From contig NZ_CP024634.1 of the NCBI RefSeq assembly GCF_003711265.1, positions 1,674,001 to 1,738,000 on the forward strand: a stretch of 64,000 bases of DNA, written 5' to 3'. Below the pieces are notes generated by a model that ran no database searches, was not told the DNA's origin, and saw nothing but the letters and a program-made list of their open reading frames with translations. Of this stretch, positions 30,001 through 39,497 are shown one piece after another (the first letter of the stretch is position 1; each line of letters begins with the position of its first letter). A program made the position numbers and the translations under genes. Origin of the DNA: Bathymodiolus thermophilus thioautotrophic gill symbiont. GTDB lineage: Bacteria > Pseudomonadota > Gammaproteobacteria > PS1 > Pseudothioglobaceae.

Positions 30001-30162
30001 TTTTGCACCTTCTAAAGTGATTTTATAAATAGAACAATTTGCATTATCAACAGGAGCGGCAGAGAGAAAACCGGAAGAAATGTTTGAAGATGATCCACCA
30101 CTACCGCAAGAAAATAATAAACTGGTGAGAGTCATCAGTCCTAAAGTTTTTAAAAATCGCAT
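27091..30162 (-). CDS. Surface lipoprotein with 3 Ig/FN3 module pairs and C-terminal Lcl_C domain (R1)
   Basis: 1,023 aa. Lipobox TSLLFSCGSGG (Cys ~19) predicts outer-membrane lipidation. Residues ~20-250 form a helical and beta N-terminal region found in similar repeat lipoproteins. Then come three pairs of an Ig-like domain (CxxEPxLPSGLTIAL...GSCQISGTPTxLQ) and a fibronectin-III domain (PKNLVAT...LAWSAVSGATGYKIYYA...KYYFVVTAVK). Residues ~800-1023 form an Lcl_C/DUF1566 C-type-lectin-like domain ending VWSSSPKADNHDLAWQLRF and KGYVRLVRSGQ. This end has the form of a retroelement variable region. Ligand-binding tip on a stalk is inferred. Confidence 0.83.
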   Translation of the reverse strand: MRFLKTLGLMTLTSLLFSCGSGGSSSNISSGFLSAAPVDNANCSIYKITLEGAKGDKLTSKISKKGVVAFSNIGYSGKALIECSAGDYTDEATNNEKQSPMLRAALNFTEGEKFAITPLTEIAVQIDTDLNKVIDTHNNTVANAFGLSGKSITLILPTDIDKIDVGDDDAGNYAMILAMLSKFESQGASDSNSLSKVIDLFKVDLADKTLDRMTVEKLIMALNALESKFKNVNADKIKTNMIGNPLLINLLTKNLISGSAATFTFNNIGGDAGNCGVEPNLPSGLTIALTEGSCEISGTPVALQDTITYTVKATNLKGDSTATVSIRVDLDTPKNLVATIGDGTIALAWSAVSGATGYKIYYAQNEISASNLGSALLMQASNASGIVNNLTNSTKYYFVVTAVKEGVESSLSAAISATPVLSKPSITSLSAKHLILHDNITAFVFNNTGGAISSCSATSLPNGLSIMLTNGSCQISGTPTALQNATTYTIQATNASGDSSATISISVGLGMPRNLTATKGDAAVDLTWSAVSGAIGYKIYYAQNEISASNLGSALSVQASSVSRTVNNLTNDTKYYFVVTAVKGDAESALSAMVSATPILSKPVLANLSVKHLILNASIEVFAFINTGGLASSCNSEPSLPSGLTITLVGGSCQISGTPTVLQDATTYTIKATNSAGDSTATISISIDSITPENLTSARSNGAVFLAWNAISGATKYQVYYAMQSFNGISDLSNYASLNGGSLLQNITSNSKFITNLTNGTKYYFVVTTTKGAVESDKSNEVTATPLIGVLNDTGITQGGNYESGNNDTCTGEKIAAQDCSHGRDAKAVAGTLAKVGGGMAGFDFTKLGSTGNVLSIQNATWEADDTGDTGTESAGTKWSCVKDNHTGLVWEVKTGSNKSTLYAWGGKTALGRNHANKRGAYNDDWTSLVDSKNAGNGYCGFTNWKVPTIVELGSIVHQGMVNPKIDNHYFPNTSTVTTLSVWSSSPKADNHDLAWQLRFSAGFNHGYNRNSKGYVRLVRSGQ

Positions 30163-30430
30163 AAGTATGTCTTGTTAAAAAATAGATGGTAAGTATTATA
30201 GACGAAAAGTCTTTGTTATTATGTTTTTCACTACAAATGAATAGAAATTCACCCCCCCTACTATAAGCTCTGTATCAGATATAAATATCAATTAAAGACC
30301 AACTTTCACTCATTTGTAAATTGTTATAAAGCCCATTTATAGCCCCACTAGATAGACTTTACTTTATAAAAATTCACAACCGAATAAAATTTGCCCTTTA
30401 TTCAACATCCATGTCCAATTCAAGTCTTAT
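30163..30430. promoter_or_regulatory. Upstream region of the R1 lipoprotein
   Basis: Shared with 37500-37767. Contains a C7 homopolymer (around 30252) that could slip, and AT-rich promoter-like sequence on the minus strand. No other structure recognised. Confidence 0.35.
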
Positions 30431-31512
30431 AAGACCCCTGCATTAAACTAAAAACCAAAAAAAAATCACAAATCAACCCTCAAAACCTTATGCAAATATT
30501 AGCATTTATGATAAAATACTATAATTATCAAACACTTACAAAAAAATGCGAGTTAAAACCACTCAAGAACAAACCTTTGCTGATAGTTTTATCAACATAC
30601 CAAACTCCCAACTAGACATCATTAACAAAGTTATCGATTGGGAAGTTATAGCCAAAGATCTGTCTCATATTAAAGTTGACTATTCTGCTGTTAGTCTGTT
30701 TAAAGCGCTATTAATAGGCACATGGCACAATCTGATGCACCTTAATTCAAAGCGCTAGACGCACTAAGAAGATTATTACAACACACAAAACTGGTGAGGT
30801 TTATAAGATTGATAGTAACCCAATTCAATATTCAGACGATAAAGATGCAAGATGGACATTTAAGGCGGGAAAATACACTTATGGATATTCATCAGTAGTA
30901 ACAACTGATGCCAATGGATTAATTAACAAAGCCACTACGCACCCTGCTAATGATAGTGAAATGACTCATTTTGAAGAAAATGTTAAACAGGCAGGCAATC
31001 AAAAAGGCGTAAGCGTTTTATACGACAAAGGAGCAGCCTCTCAAGCTAATAGTGAAGCACTTAAAGCACAAAAGTTAAGAGATGGTATTATGCGCAAAAA
31101 ACCCAAAGGCAAGCAAATGAGTCATTGGAATAAATTACGCAATAAAGCAATCAGCAAAAGAAGGTTTGTGGTTGAACGCACCTTTGGTACGCTCAAACGC
31201 ACTTATGGTTTGGCAAGAAGTCGTTATATTGGTTTAGAGAAAGTTGCCAGCGAAGTTAATCTTAAAGCTATTGCTTATAATCTAGTTAGAGCGGCGAATG
31301 TTTATATTAACAAGGGATTAAATACAGCCTAGGGATTATTGTGTTTTTTTTGTGGAAAGAGTAAAAAAAGAGTAGAAAATGAGCGATTTATAGTTGATAT
31401 TGATGATTTTTTTAATGAAAGTTGGATTTTATATGTTTTTTGACTTTGAAAAGTCAAAAATTGAGGGTTTTGGGTTTTGATGGTTGGTTTTGGGATGCTA
31501 TGCAGGGATCTT
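30431..31512. mobile_element. Defective IS5-like insertion sequence between R1 and R2
   Basis: Outer ends AAGACCCCTGCATTAAAC and (complement) AAGATCCCTGCATAGCAT. The element sits exactly between the two direct repeats and cuts the lectin remnant at 31513. Its transposase is broken, so it cannot move by itself. Confidence 0.7.
30546..31332 (+). pseudogene. IS5-family transposase, internal deletion and frameshift
   Basis: The first part (VDYSAVSLFKALLIGTWHNL) and the second part (SARRTKKIITTHKTGE..., MSHWNKLRNKAISKRRFVVE, RTFGTLKRTYGLARSRYIG) are the ends of an IS5-type DDE transposase. About 90 residues in between, including the first catalytic Asp region, are lost near 30740-30760, where the frame also changes. 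The KRRFVVERTFGTLKR motif holds the final catalytic Glu. Confidence 0.82.
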
Positions 31513-31697
31513 AACTGTCGTGGACGATAGCCGTGGCTATCTAGGCCATGGATAAAATTCAGCCGAAACGAAGTGTGCTTGAGGTTATTGTCAGTGCTAT
31601 ACGAGGATGTCCAAAAATCGTTGATGGGCGTATAAGGTTGAAAACTTGCACTAGATAAAAGGTCTACTGTGGTGACTAATGTGGTTAACACCATCAA
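31513..31697 (-). pseudogene. Lcl_C remnant cut by the IS (R2)
   Basis: PINDFWTSSYSTDNNLKHTS, then LNFIHGLDSHGYRPRQL, interrupted by the IS end at 31512. No start codon with a ribosome site; an upstream domain is missing. Same remnant as 25822. Confidence 0.55.
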
Positions 31698-31773
31698 CTA
31701 AAATACCCTCAACTTGGAAACAAAGCATTCGCTTTACTGTTAAGACTGAACTGCAACAAGAACAAAATAAAAA

Positions 31774-32295
31774 TTACTGCTCGGAGCGCACTAAACGAAC
31801 ATGATGTTTGATAGTGCGTTTATTGGAAGCATTAGAACTATCAGCAAAATTCTGCATCCACGCATTACTAGAATTTTTGGAACTAAGTGAGGACGACCAA
31901 AAAAAGCTAGTAGGTGCATTTGGAAATATAGTTGTATTAATACTGGGGTCATAACAATTATCAGCTGCAAGTGACCTTAGTTCATTTACATTTGGCAAGC
32001 GCCAATCTTTGTACCCTGCAAAACCCGAGCCTGTATTTACGCTAAGTGGTACTTGCAATGCCTCTTGCCAAGTGTTTGTCGAAGGTACGCCTGTGGCACA
32101 ATCATTGCCACCAGTACTATGACTTAACCCTTCGGCACATTGTTTCCACATAAGCCCTGTGATTTTATCGGTGATGGTGCTATTATGATTGGTATAGCGA
32201 CTATCCTGCCAATTGTTAGGAATGTAGTCTTTACAAAATTGAGCATTCGCCAAACTTACTAAAAAAGTTAATGTTAAAAAGAGAGGGGTTTTCAT
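31774..32295 (-). CDS. Secreted Lcl_C (DUF1566) domain protein, R2 copy
   Basis: 173 aa, signal peptide then one Lcl_C domain as in 26075. Differences include PDGFF/PTSFF, SSSN/SSKN, NFSDNSNATD/NFADSSNASN; the framework (GYKDWRLPN, FWSSS, HHVRLVRSEQ) is unchanged. Probably a secreted glycan-binding protein. It is the gene downstream of the Avd-like remnant. Confidence 0.82.
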   Translation of the reverse strand: MKTPLFLTLTFLVSLANAQFCKDYIPNNWQDSRYTNHNSTITDKITGLMWKQCAEGLSHSTGGNDCATGVPSTNTWQEALQVPLSVNTGSGFAGYKDWRLPNVNELRSLAADNCYDPSINTTIFPNAPTSFFWSSSLSSKNSSNAWMQNFADSSNASNKRTIKHHVRLVRSEQ

Positions 32296-32333
32296 GATTT
32301 TTTCCTATTAATTAAAAAATTAAAAATATTGTT

Positions 32334-32495
32334 AAGACCTTTGCATAAATTATGGATGAGTTAGTAAAATTCAATCTTTGCCCAATTGGTGTTTTCTTAA
32401 ACCTTGTCCTAGCAGAGCTAAAGCTGGGTTTAAAAAATTACCAAGTGGGTAAAATGGGGATTCTTGATGATTATTCATATTTATACAAAGGTCTC
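32334..32495. mobile_element. Family A mini-element in R2
   Basis: 162 bp, equivalent to 26635-26796, with a few substitutions. Confidence 0.85.
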
Positions 32496-32793
32496 ATTGG
32501 TAAATTAGGTAAGGTCGATTGCTAATGTAACTTAGTGTGTGGCTGGATACAAACAATTGCCTGACTCGGCGTTGTTTGTAGCAATTATACACATAGCCTT
32601 TTATTTTTAACACCTCACTCAAATCACAGACTGTTTTTCTTGTTTTATCGCCTAGTGTATATTTACAATACCCAAGGAAATGCTGTGCATTCTCCATTTC
32701 TGCAACTAGACGATTGATATTAAGATAAATGGGAAATCTGTTGTGATATTGCATTGGTTTGTATTGCCTGTTATAAAAAAAATAAAAAATCAC
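32494..32793 (-). pseudogene. Avd-like gene, frameshifted (R2)
   Basis: 99 codons, ~88% identical to 26801. Keeps FPIYLNINRLVAEMEN and YCKYTLGDKTRK but has the same altered tail after LKI, so inactivation preceded the duplication. It overlaps the lipoprotein stop by 4 bp. Confidence 0.55.
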
Positions 32794-35700
32794 TGTCCAG
32801 AACGCACCAAACGAACATAACCTTTGCTACCACGACTGTAGCCGTGATTATAGCCAGCATCAAATCGCAGTTGCCACGCAAGGAAGAGATTGCTAGCAGA
32901 AGGTGAAGATGACCAAACGCTTAACCTTGTCTCTGTGTTTGGAAAGTAATGGTTGTCAATTTTTGGGCTGACCATTCCTTGATGAACAATACTTCTCAAC
33001 TCAATAATAGTCGGCACCTTCCAATTGGTAAACCCACAGTAACCATTGCCAGCATTCTTACTGTCCACTAAACTTGTCCAGTCATCGTTATATGCGCCTT
33101 GATTACTGGCATGGTTTCTGCCAAGTGCAGTTTTTCCACCCCAAGCATATTCAGTAAATTTGTTACTATAATTTTTTACCTCCCAAACCAATCCTGTATG
33201 GTTGTCTTTCACACAAGACCATTTAGTGCCAGCACTTTCTGTGCCAGTGTCGCCTGTGTCGTCTGCTTCCCATGTTGCATTTTGAATACTTAACACATTG
33301 CCTGTACTACCAAGTTTGGTGAAATCAAACCCAGCCATGCCACCACCCACTTTTGCTAAAGTGCCAGCGACTGCTTTGCCATCTCGTCCATGTGAGCAAT
33401 CTTGTGCTGCTATTTTTTCGCCTGTGCAAGTGTCATTATTACCCGACTCATAATTCCCGCCCTGAGTTATACCTGTATCATTAAGCACCCCGATTAACGG
33501 GGTAGCTGTTACTTCGTTAGATTTGTCACTTTCAACGGCATCTTTAGTGGTTGTAACAACAAAATAATATTTAGTGCCATTGGTTAAATTGGCAATGAAT
33601 TTACTGTTACTTGTGATATTTTGCAATAACGAGCCACCATTTAAAGAGGCATAGTTTGACAGATCGCTAATACCGTTAAAACTTTGCATTGCATAATATA
33701 CTTGATATTTTGTCGCCCCACTAATTGCGTTCCAAGCCAAGGAAACGGCGCCATTGCTTCTGGCTGATGTAAGATTTTCTGGCGTGATTGAATCAACGCT
33801 GATGCTTATCGTGGCTGTACTATCACCTGCTGAATTAGTGGCTTTAATGGTGTAAGTTGTGGCATCTTGAAGTACGGTTGGTGTGCCAGAGATTTGACAA
33901 CTGCCGCCAACAAGGGCTATTGTTAAGCCACTTGGAAGACCAGGTTCGCTATTACAGCTACTGGCAAGACCGCCTGTATTCATGAATGTAAAGACCTTAA
34001 TACTGGCATTAAAGGTTAAATGTTTGGCTGATAAATTAACAAGTGATGGCTTGCTTAAAACGGGGGTGGCACTTACCATGGCACTTGGAGAACTTTCATC
34101 GGCGCCTTTTATCGCTGTAACAACAAAATAATATCTTGTGTCATTGATTAAGCCAGTAATGGTTTTATTATGATCCTTAACATTTCGCAATAACGAACCA
34201 CCATCTAAAGAAGCGTAGTTGGATAAGTCACTAAGACCACTAAAACTTTGCTTGGCATGATACACTTGATACTTGGTTGCCCCATTAACTGCATCCCAAA
34301 CCAACTCAACGGCAGCATCTTTTTTGGTTGCTATAAGATTTTTTGGTATCCCTAAAATAACTCTAATACTTACCGTGGCTGTGTTATCGCCTACTGAATT
34401 GGTGGCTTTAATGGTGTAAGTTACGGCATTTTGAAGCGTGGTTGGTGTGCCAGAGATTTGACAACTGCCATTCATAAGTGCCATTGTCAAACCACTTGGG
34501 AGACCAGTTTCACTGCTACAACTACTAGCAAGACCGCCTGTGTTTATAAATGTAAAGGCTTCGATACTAGTATTAAGGATTAAATATTTGACTGGTAAAT
34601 TAGCAAGTGATGGTTTGCTTAAAACAGGAGTGGCACTTACCATGGCACTTAGAAAACTTTCAGCGTTCCCTTTTACTGTCGTAACAACAAAATAATATTT
34701 TGTGTCATTAGTTAAATTGTTAACGGTGTCATTAACACTAGACACTTGTACTGACAAAGCATTACTTAGATTGGATGGACTAATTTCATTTTGGGCGTAA
34801 TATATTTTATATCCTGTGGCACCACTAACTGCGTCCCAAGCCAAGTCAACGGTGGTGTCGCCTTTGGTTGCTGTAAGATTTTTTGGCACACCTAAAACCA
34901 CGCTAATACTTACCGTGGCTGTGTTGTCGCCTACTGAATTAATGGCTTTAATGGTGTAAGTCGTGGCATCTTGAAGTGCGGTTGGTGTACCAGAGATTTG
35001 ACAACTGCCACCAACAAGGGTTATTGTTAAACCACTTGGAAGACTAGGTTCGCTATTACAACTACTGGCAAGACCGCCTGTATTTATGAACGCAAAAACT
35101 TCAATACTGGCATTAAGGGTTAAATGTTTGACTGATAAATTGACAAGTGATGGTTTTCTTAAAATAGGAGTGGCGCTTACCATGGCACTTAGAGCACTTT
35201 CAGCATCCCCTTTTACCGCTGTAACGACAAAATAATATTTTGTGTCGTTAGTTAAGTTGTTAACAGTTTCACTGACACTAGATACTTGTACTGACAAGGC
35301 GTTGCTTAGATTGGATGCGCTAATTTCATTTTGGGCGTAATATATTTTATATCCTGTTGCACCACTAACTGCGTCCCAAGCTAAGTCAACGATGTTACTA
35401 CCTTCGGTTGCTACAAGATTTTTTGGTGCACCTAAACTAACACTGATGCTTATCGTAGCTGTACTATCGCCTGCTGTATTAGTGGCTTTAATAGTGTAAA
35501 CCGTGACAGCCTGAAGAGTGGCTGGTGTGCCAGAGATTTGACAACTACCACCAACAAGGGTCATTGTTAAGCCACTTGGGAGGCTGGGTTCGCTACTACA
35601 ATTACTAGCAATGCCGCCTGTGTTTATGAACGCAAAAACTTCGATACTGGCATTAAGGGTTAACTGTTTGGCAGACAAATTGGCGAGTGATGGTTTGTTT

Positions 35701-37499
35701 AAAACAGGGGTAGCACTTACCATAGCACTTAAGGGGCTTTCGGTGCCTCCTTCTACCGCTGTAACGACAAAATAATATTTTGTATCATTGGTTAAGTTGT
35801 TAACGGTTCTACTAACACTAGATACTTGCACTGACAAGACGCTACCTAGGTTAGATGCGCTAATTTCATTTTGGGCGTAATATATTTTATATCCTGTTGC
35901 ACCGCTAACTGCACTCCAAGTTAAGTCAACAGCGGCATCACCTTTGGTTGCTGTGAGATTTCTTGGCATGCCTAAACCAACACTGATGCTTATCGTAGCT
36001 GAACTATCACCGCTTGCATTAGTGGCTTGAATGGTGTAAGTTGTGGCATTTTGAAGTGTAGTTGGTGTGCCAGAGATTTGGCAACTGCCGTTAGTAAGCA
36101 TTATTGACAAGCCATTTGGAAGGCTTGTGGCGCTACAACTACTAATAGCACCACCTGTATTATTGAACACAAAGGCTGTGATGCTATCATGAAGAATTAA
36201 ATGTTTGGCTGGCAAGCTGGCGATCGATGGCTTGCTTAAAACAGGAGTGGCACTTATTGCAGCACTTAGAGAACTTTCAACACCCTCTTTTACCGCTGTA
36301 ACAACAAAATAATATTTTGTGCTATTGGTTAAGTTGTTAACGATTCCACTAGCATTGGATGCTTGCATTAACAAGGCACTGCCTAAGTTGGATGCGCTAA
36401 TTTCATTTTGGGCGTAATATATTTTATATCCTGTTGCACCACTAACTGCACTCCAAGCCAAGGCAATAGTACCATCTCCTATGGTGGCCACCAGATTTTT
36501 TGGCGTATCCAAATCAACTCTAATACTTACTGTGGCTGTGCTATCGCCTTTTAAATTAGTGGCTTTAACGGTGTAAGTTATGGTGTCTTGTAGTGCAACT
36601 GGTGTGCCAGAGATCTCACAACTCCCTTCAGTCAGTGCTATTGTTAAGCCACTTGGAAGATTGGGTTCAACACCACAATTACCAGCATCACCACCGATAT
36701 TGTCAAATGTAAAAGTTGCAGCGCTACCACTAATCAAGTTTTTGGTTAATAAGTTAGTAAGCAACGGGTTGCCAATCATATTTGCTTTAATTCTATCGGC
36801 ATTAACATTTTTAAACTTACTCTCTAAAGCATTAAGTGCCATTATTAATTTTTCTACAGTCATCCGATCTAATGTCTTATCAGCTAAATCAACTTTGAAT
36901 AAATCTATAACCTTACTAAGACTATTGCTCTCGCTTGCGCCCTGGCTTTCAAATTTTGAAAGCATTGCTAAAATCATTGCATAATCTCCAGCATCGTCAT
37001 CGCCTACATCAATTTTATCAATATCCGTAGGGAGAATTAAGGTAATGCTTTTTCCTGACAAACCAAAAGCATTGGCAACTGTGTTGTTATGCGTATCGAT
37101 AACCTTGTTAAGGTCGGTATCAATTTGTACGGCAATTTCAGTTAATGGGGTGATGGCAAATTTTTCACCCTCGGTGAAATTAAGTGCTGCTCGCAACATT
37201 GGCGACTGTTTTTCATCGTTTGTCGCTTCATCGGTATAGTCTCCAGCAGAACATTCAATTAAAGCCTTGCCAGAATAACCAATATTACTAAATGCAACGA
37301 CACCCTTTTTGCTAATCTTGGAGGTTAATTTATCACCTTTTGCACCTTCTAAAGTGATTTTATAAATAGAACAATTTGCATTATCAACAGGAGCGGCAGA
37401 GAGAAAACCGGAAGAAATGTTTGAAGATGATCCACCACTACCGCAAGAAAATAATAAACTGGTGAGAGTCATCAGGCCTAAAGTTTTTAAAAATCGCAT
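32790..37499 (-). CDS. Surface lipoprotein with 6 Ig/FN3 module pairs and C-terminal Lcl_C domain (R2)
   Basis: 1,569 aa. Same lipobox (LLFSC) and N-terminal region as the R1 protein. Six Ig-like plus FN3 pairs follow; the excess of 546 residues over R1 equals exactly three 182-aa pairs, so modules were gained or lost as units. The Lcl_C end reads VWSSSPSASNLFLAWQLRF and GSKGYVRLVRSGQ, and differs from R1 at loop positions while the framework is constant. Other variable loops are KNYSNKFTEYAWG (R1 KTGSNKSTLYAWG) and NHASNQGAYN (R1 NHANKRGAYN). Inferred adhesin. Confidence 0.83.
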   Translation of the reverse strand: MRFLKTLGLMTLTSLLFSCGSGGSSSNISSGFLSAAPVDNANCSIYKITLEGAKGDKLTSKISKKGVVAFSNIGYSGKALIECSAGDYTDEATNDEKQSPMLRAALNFTEGEKFAITPLTEIAVQIDTDLNKVIDTHNNTVANAFGLSGKSITLILPTDIDKIDVGDDDAGDYAMILAMLSKFESQGASESNSLSKVIDLFKVDLADKTLDRMTVEKLIMALNALESKFKNVNADRIKANMIGNPLLTNLLTKNLISGSAATFTFDNIGGDAGNCGVEPNLPSGLTIALTEGSCEISGTPVALQDTITYTVKATNLKGDSTATVSIRVDLDTPKNLVATIGDGTIALAWSAVSGATGYKIYYAQNEISASNLGSALLMQASNASGIVNNLTNSTKYYFVVTAVKEGVESSLSAAISATPVLSKPSIASLPAKHLILHDSITAFVFNNTGGAISSCSATSLPNGLSIMLTNGSCQISGTPTTLQNATTYTIQATNASGDSSATISISVGLGMPRNLTATKGDAAVDLTWSAVSGATGYKIYYAQNEISASNLGSVLSVQVSSVSRTVNNLTNDTKYYFVVTAVEGGTESPLSAMVSATPVLNKPSLANLSAKQLTLNASIEVFAFINTGGIASNCSSEPSLPSGLTMTLVGGSCQISGTPATLQAVTVYTIKATNTAGDSTATISISVSLGAPKNLVATEGSNIVDLAWDAVSGATGYKIYYAQNEISASNLSNALSVQVSSVSETVNNLTNDTKYYFVVTAVKGDAESALSAMVSATPILRKPSLVNLSVKHLTLNASIEVFAFINTGGLASSCNSEPSLPSGLTITLVGGSCQISGTPTALQDATTYTIKAINSVGDNTATVSISVVLGVPKNLTATKGDTTVDLAWDAVSGATGYKIYYAQNEISPSNLSNALSVQVSSVNDTVNNLTNDTKYYFVVTTVKGNAESFLSAMVSATPVLSKPSLANLPVKYLILNTSIEAFTFINTGGLASSCSSETGLPSGLTMALMNGSCQISGTPTTLQNAVTYTIKATNSVGDNTATVSIRVILGIPKNLIATKKDAAVELVWDAVNGATKYQVYHAKQSFSGLSDLSNYASLDGGSLLRNVKDHNKTITGLINDTRYYFVVTAIKGADESSPSAMVSATPVLSKPSLVNLSAKHLTFNASIKVFTFMNTGGLASSCNSEPGLPSGLTIALVGGSCQISGTPTVLQDATTYTIKATNSAGDSTATISISVDSITPENLTSARSNGAVSLAWNAISGATKYQVYYAMQSFNGISDLSNYASLNGGSLLQNITSNSKFIANLTNGTKYYFVVTTTKDAVESDKSNEVTATPLIGVLNDTGITQGGNYESGNNDTCTGEKIAAQDCSHGRDGKAVAGTLAKVGGGMAGFDFTKLGSTGNVLSIQNATWEADDTGDTGTESAGTKWSCVKDNHTGLVWEVKNYSNKFTEYAWGGKTALGRNHASNQGAYNDDWTSLVDSKNAGNGYCGFTNWKVPTIIELRSIVHQGMVSPKIDNHYFPNTETRLSVWSSSPSASNLFLAWQLRFDAGYNHGYSRGSKGYVRLVRSGQ

Positions 37500-37844
37500 A
37501 AATATGCCTTGTTAAAAAATAGATGGCGGGCATTATAGACGAAAAGTCTTTGTTATTATGTTTTTCACTACAAATGAATAGAAATTCACCCCCCCTACTA
37601 TAAGCTCTGTATCAGATATAAATATCAATTAAAGACCAACTTTCACTCATTTGTAAATTGTTATAAAGCCCATTTATAGCCCCACTAGATAGACTTTACT
37701 TTATAAAAATTCACAACCGAATAAAATTTGCCCTTTATTCAACATCCATGTCCAATTCAAGTCTTATGCTTATCAACAAGTATAGATCTTTTGCATGGAT
37801 AATATTACCACCCATTTTTATATTATTTCGCACATTCTTAGCAT

Positions 37845-38066
37845 TCATTGCTTTTCTACCAACAACACAATCTCATCAGTTTTTTCATCAATTTCAAGCA
37901 CCTTATGCCCATGCACCTTACACCAAGCGGGTATATCATGCAACACGCCCGGATCGGTGGCAATGACTTGAATGGTGTCGCCTACTTCTATTTGTTCAAT
38001 TGCCTCGCCTAGTCGGATGACTGGCATGGGGCATAACAGTCGTTTGGTGTCTAAATTAATTCTCAT
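37845..38066 (-). CDS. tusA: TusA-family sulfurtransferase
   Basis: 73 aa. [10 protein letters not shown] contains the CPxP motif whose Cys carries persulfide sulfur. TusA relays sulfur for tRNA thiolation and, in sulfur oxidisers, to the Dsr or Hdr systems. It overlaps hemF by 11 bp as the last gene of the xerC-tsaC-hemF-tusA operon. No dsr or tusBCD genes are in view, so the partner is unknown. Confidence 0.88.
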   Translation of the reverse strand: MRINLDTKRLLCPMPVIRLGEAIEQIEVGDTIQVIATDPGVLHDIPAWCKVHGHKVLEIDEKTDEIVLLVEKQ

Positions 38067-38964
38067 CGACCCATGCCTGTGGTTTGAGGTAATGGTTATA
38101 TAATTTGGCTTCGGGGCTGTTGGCTTTTGGTTGGTATTGGTATTCCCAGCGTACTAGGGGGGGTAAAGACATTAAAATTGATTCTGTGCGTCCGCCTGTT
38201 TGTAATCCGAATAGTGTGCCACGGTCGTAAACCAGATTAAATTCTACATAGCGTCCACGGCGATATAATTGGAACTGTCGCTCGTGATCGCTATATTGCA
38301 GGTCTTTGCGTTTTTGGACAATTGGCTTGTATGCTTTGATGTAACTATTGCCAACACGCTGCATAAAGGCAAAACACGATTCAAAACTGCCTTCGTTAAG
38401 ATCGTCAAAGAATAAACCACCGATGCCGCGTTGTTCATCTCGGTGTTTCATATAAAAATAATCGTCACACCATTTTTTGTATTTCGCATAAGTGCCTTTG
38501 GCAAAAGGCTCGCAGGCATCTTTGGCATTTTGATGCCAAGCAACACAATCTTCATCAAAACCATAATATGGCGTCAAATCAAAACCGCCGCCAAACCACC
38601 AAATTGGCGCCTCACCCTCTTTTTCTGCCAAGAAAAAGCGCACATTAGCATGCGAAGTTGGCACGAACGGATTGCGTGGATGAATAACCAGCGACACACC
38701 TAAGGCAGTAAAACTGCGTCCTGCCAATTCAGGTCTAAGTGCGGTGGCAGAAGCTGGCATATCATCACCACGCACGATGGAGTAATTCACACCTGCCTGT
38801 TCAAATACTTTGCCGTTCGTTAACACCCTGGTAAGCCCATCGCCTTTGTTATCGGGCTTTTCCCACTTGTCTTGAATAAATGTTGCCTCAGTATCAACCG
38901 CTTCCAATTGTGTGCAAATATCTGCTTGCAGGTCCAATAAATAAGTTTTAATTTGATCGATCAT
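38056..38964 (-). CDS. hemF: Oxygen-dependent coproporphyrinogen III oxidase
   Basis: 302 aa, normal length. Oxidative decarboxylation of coproporphyrinogen III in haem synthesis, using O2. Conserved blocks: [78 protein letters not shown] and [13 protein letters not shown]. Start MIDQIKTYL overlaps the tsaC stop by 4 bp. Implies growth with oxygen. Confidence 0.96.
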   Translation of the reverse strand: MIDQIKTYLLDLQADICTQLEAVDTEATFIQDKWEKPDNKGDGLTRVLTNGKVFEQAGVNYSIVRGDDMPASATALRPELAGRSFTALGVSLVIHPRNPFVPTSHANVRFFLAEKEGEAPIWWFGGGFDLTPYYGFDEDCVAWHQNAKDACEPFAKGTYAKYKKWCDDYFYMKHRDEQRGIGGLFFDDLNEGSFESCFAFMQRVGNSYIKAYKPIVQKRKDLQYSDHERQFQLYRRGRYVEFNLVYDRGTLFGLQTGGRTESILMSLPPLVRWEYQYQPKANSPEAKLYNHYLKPQAWVDEN

Positions 38965-39497
38965 CTAAGCCTTTCTCCTGTTTGTAAATTAATAATTTGT
39001 GACGCTTGTGTATTATAGTTTCGTGGCGCGATAATAAAATTTAATTCTTGTTTAAAGGTCATATTTAATGCAAAAACACTGGTTATTGTTGGCTTGCCAG
39101 TGATATTGGCACTGGTAGAAAGTAGCGCACTATTGCATTTTTTACACAAATTGGCAATCAATTTATTGTCTGTTAAGCGCACCGCAACCGTATCAAAATC
39201 ACCTGTAATCAATGTTGATACACCTTTGCGTGCTTTTAATAAATAAGTGGTTGGTTGTTCTTGTGGGCTTATTTGCGTCAATAAATCGATGTCTTGCACA
39301 AATGGTTGAAAAAAACGCACTTCGCTGGCAAGTAAAATGAAGCCTTTTTGGGGGGGTCTGCGCTTAAGCCGTCCCATTTTTTGCATAGCATGTGTATAAC
39401 TTGGCAAACAAGTTAACCCTTGAATGGTGTCTGTCGGATTGCTAATTACCCCACCTAAATTCAGGATTTTTGCTGCTAATCGTGTTTGAAAATTCAT
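38961..39497 (-). CDS. tsaC: Threonylcarbamoyl-AMP synthase (TsaC/YrdC/Sua5 family)
   Basis: 178 aa, the short TsaC form without the Sua5 C-terminal domain. [30 protein letters not shown], and [10 protein letters not shown] with the conserved Ser/Asn pair are seen. It makes the intermediate for N6-threonylcarbamoyl-adenosine in tRNAs reading ANN codons. 4-bp overlaps with xerC and hemF indicate one operon. Confidence 0.9.
   Translation of the reverse strand: MNFQTRLAAKILNLGGVISNPTDTIQGLTCLPSYTHAMQKMGRLKRRPPQKGFILLASEVRFFQPFVQDIDLLTQISPQEQPTTYLLKARKGVSTLITGDFDTVAVRLTDNKLIANLCKKCNSALLSTSANITGKPTITSVFALNMTFKQELNFIIAPRNYNTQASQIINLQTGERLR

Larger units (their letters stand above)
25822..30430. 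repeat. Large direct repeat R1
   Basis: 4.6 kb matching R2 (31513-37767) gene for gene: lectin remnant, Lcl_C protein, family A element, Avd-like gene, lipoprotein, upstream region. The copies differ by point changes and by three extra 182-aa modules in R2. Confidence 0.9.
31513..37767. repeat. Large direct repeat R2
   Basis: 6.25 kb counterpart of R1 with the same gene order. It is longer because the lipoprotein has six rather than three module pairs. Ends at CAAGTCTTAT, the same point where R1 meets the IS. Confidence 0.9.
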
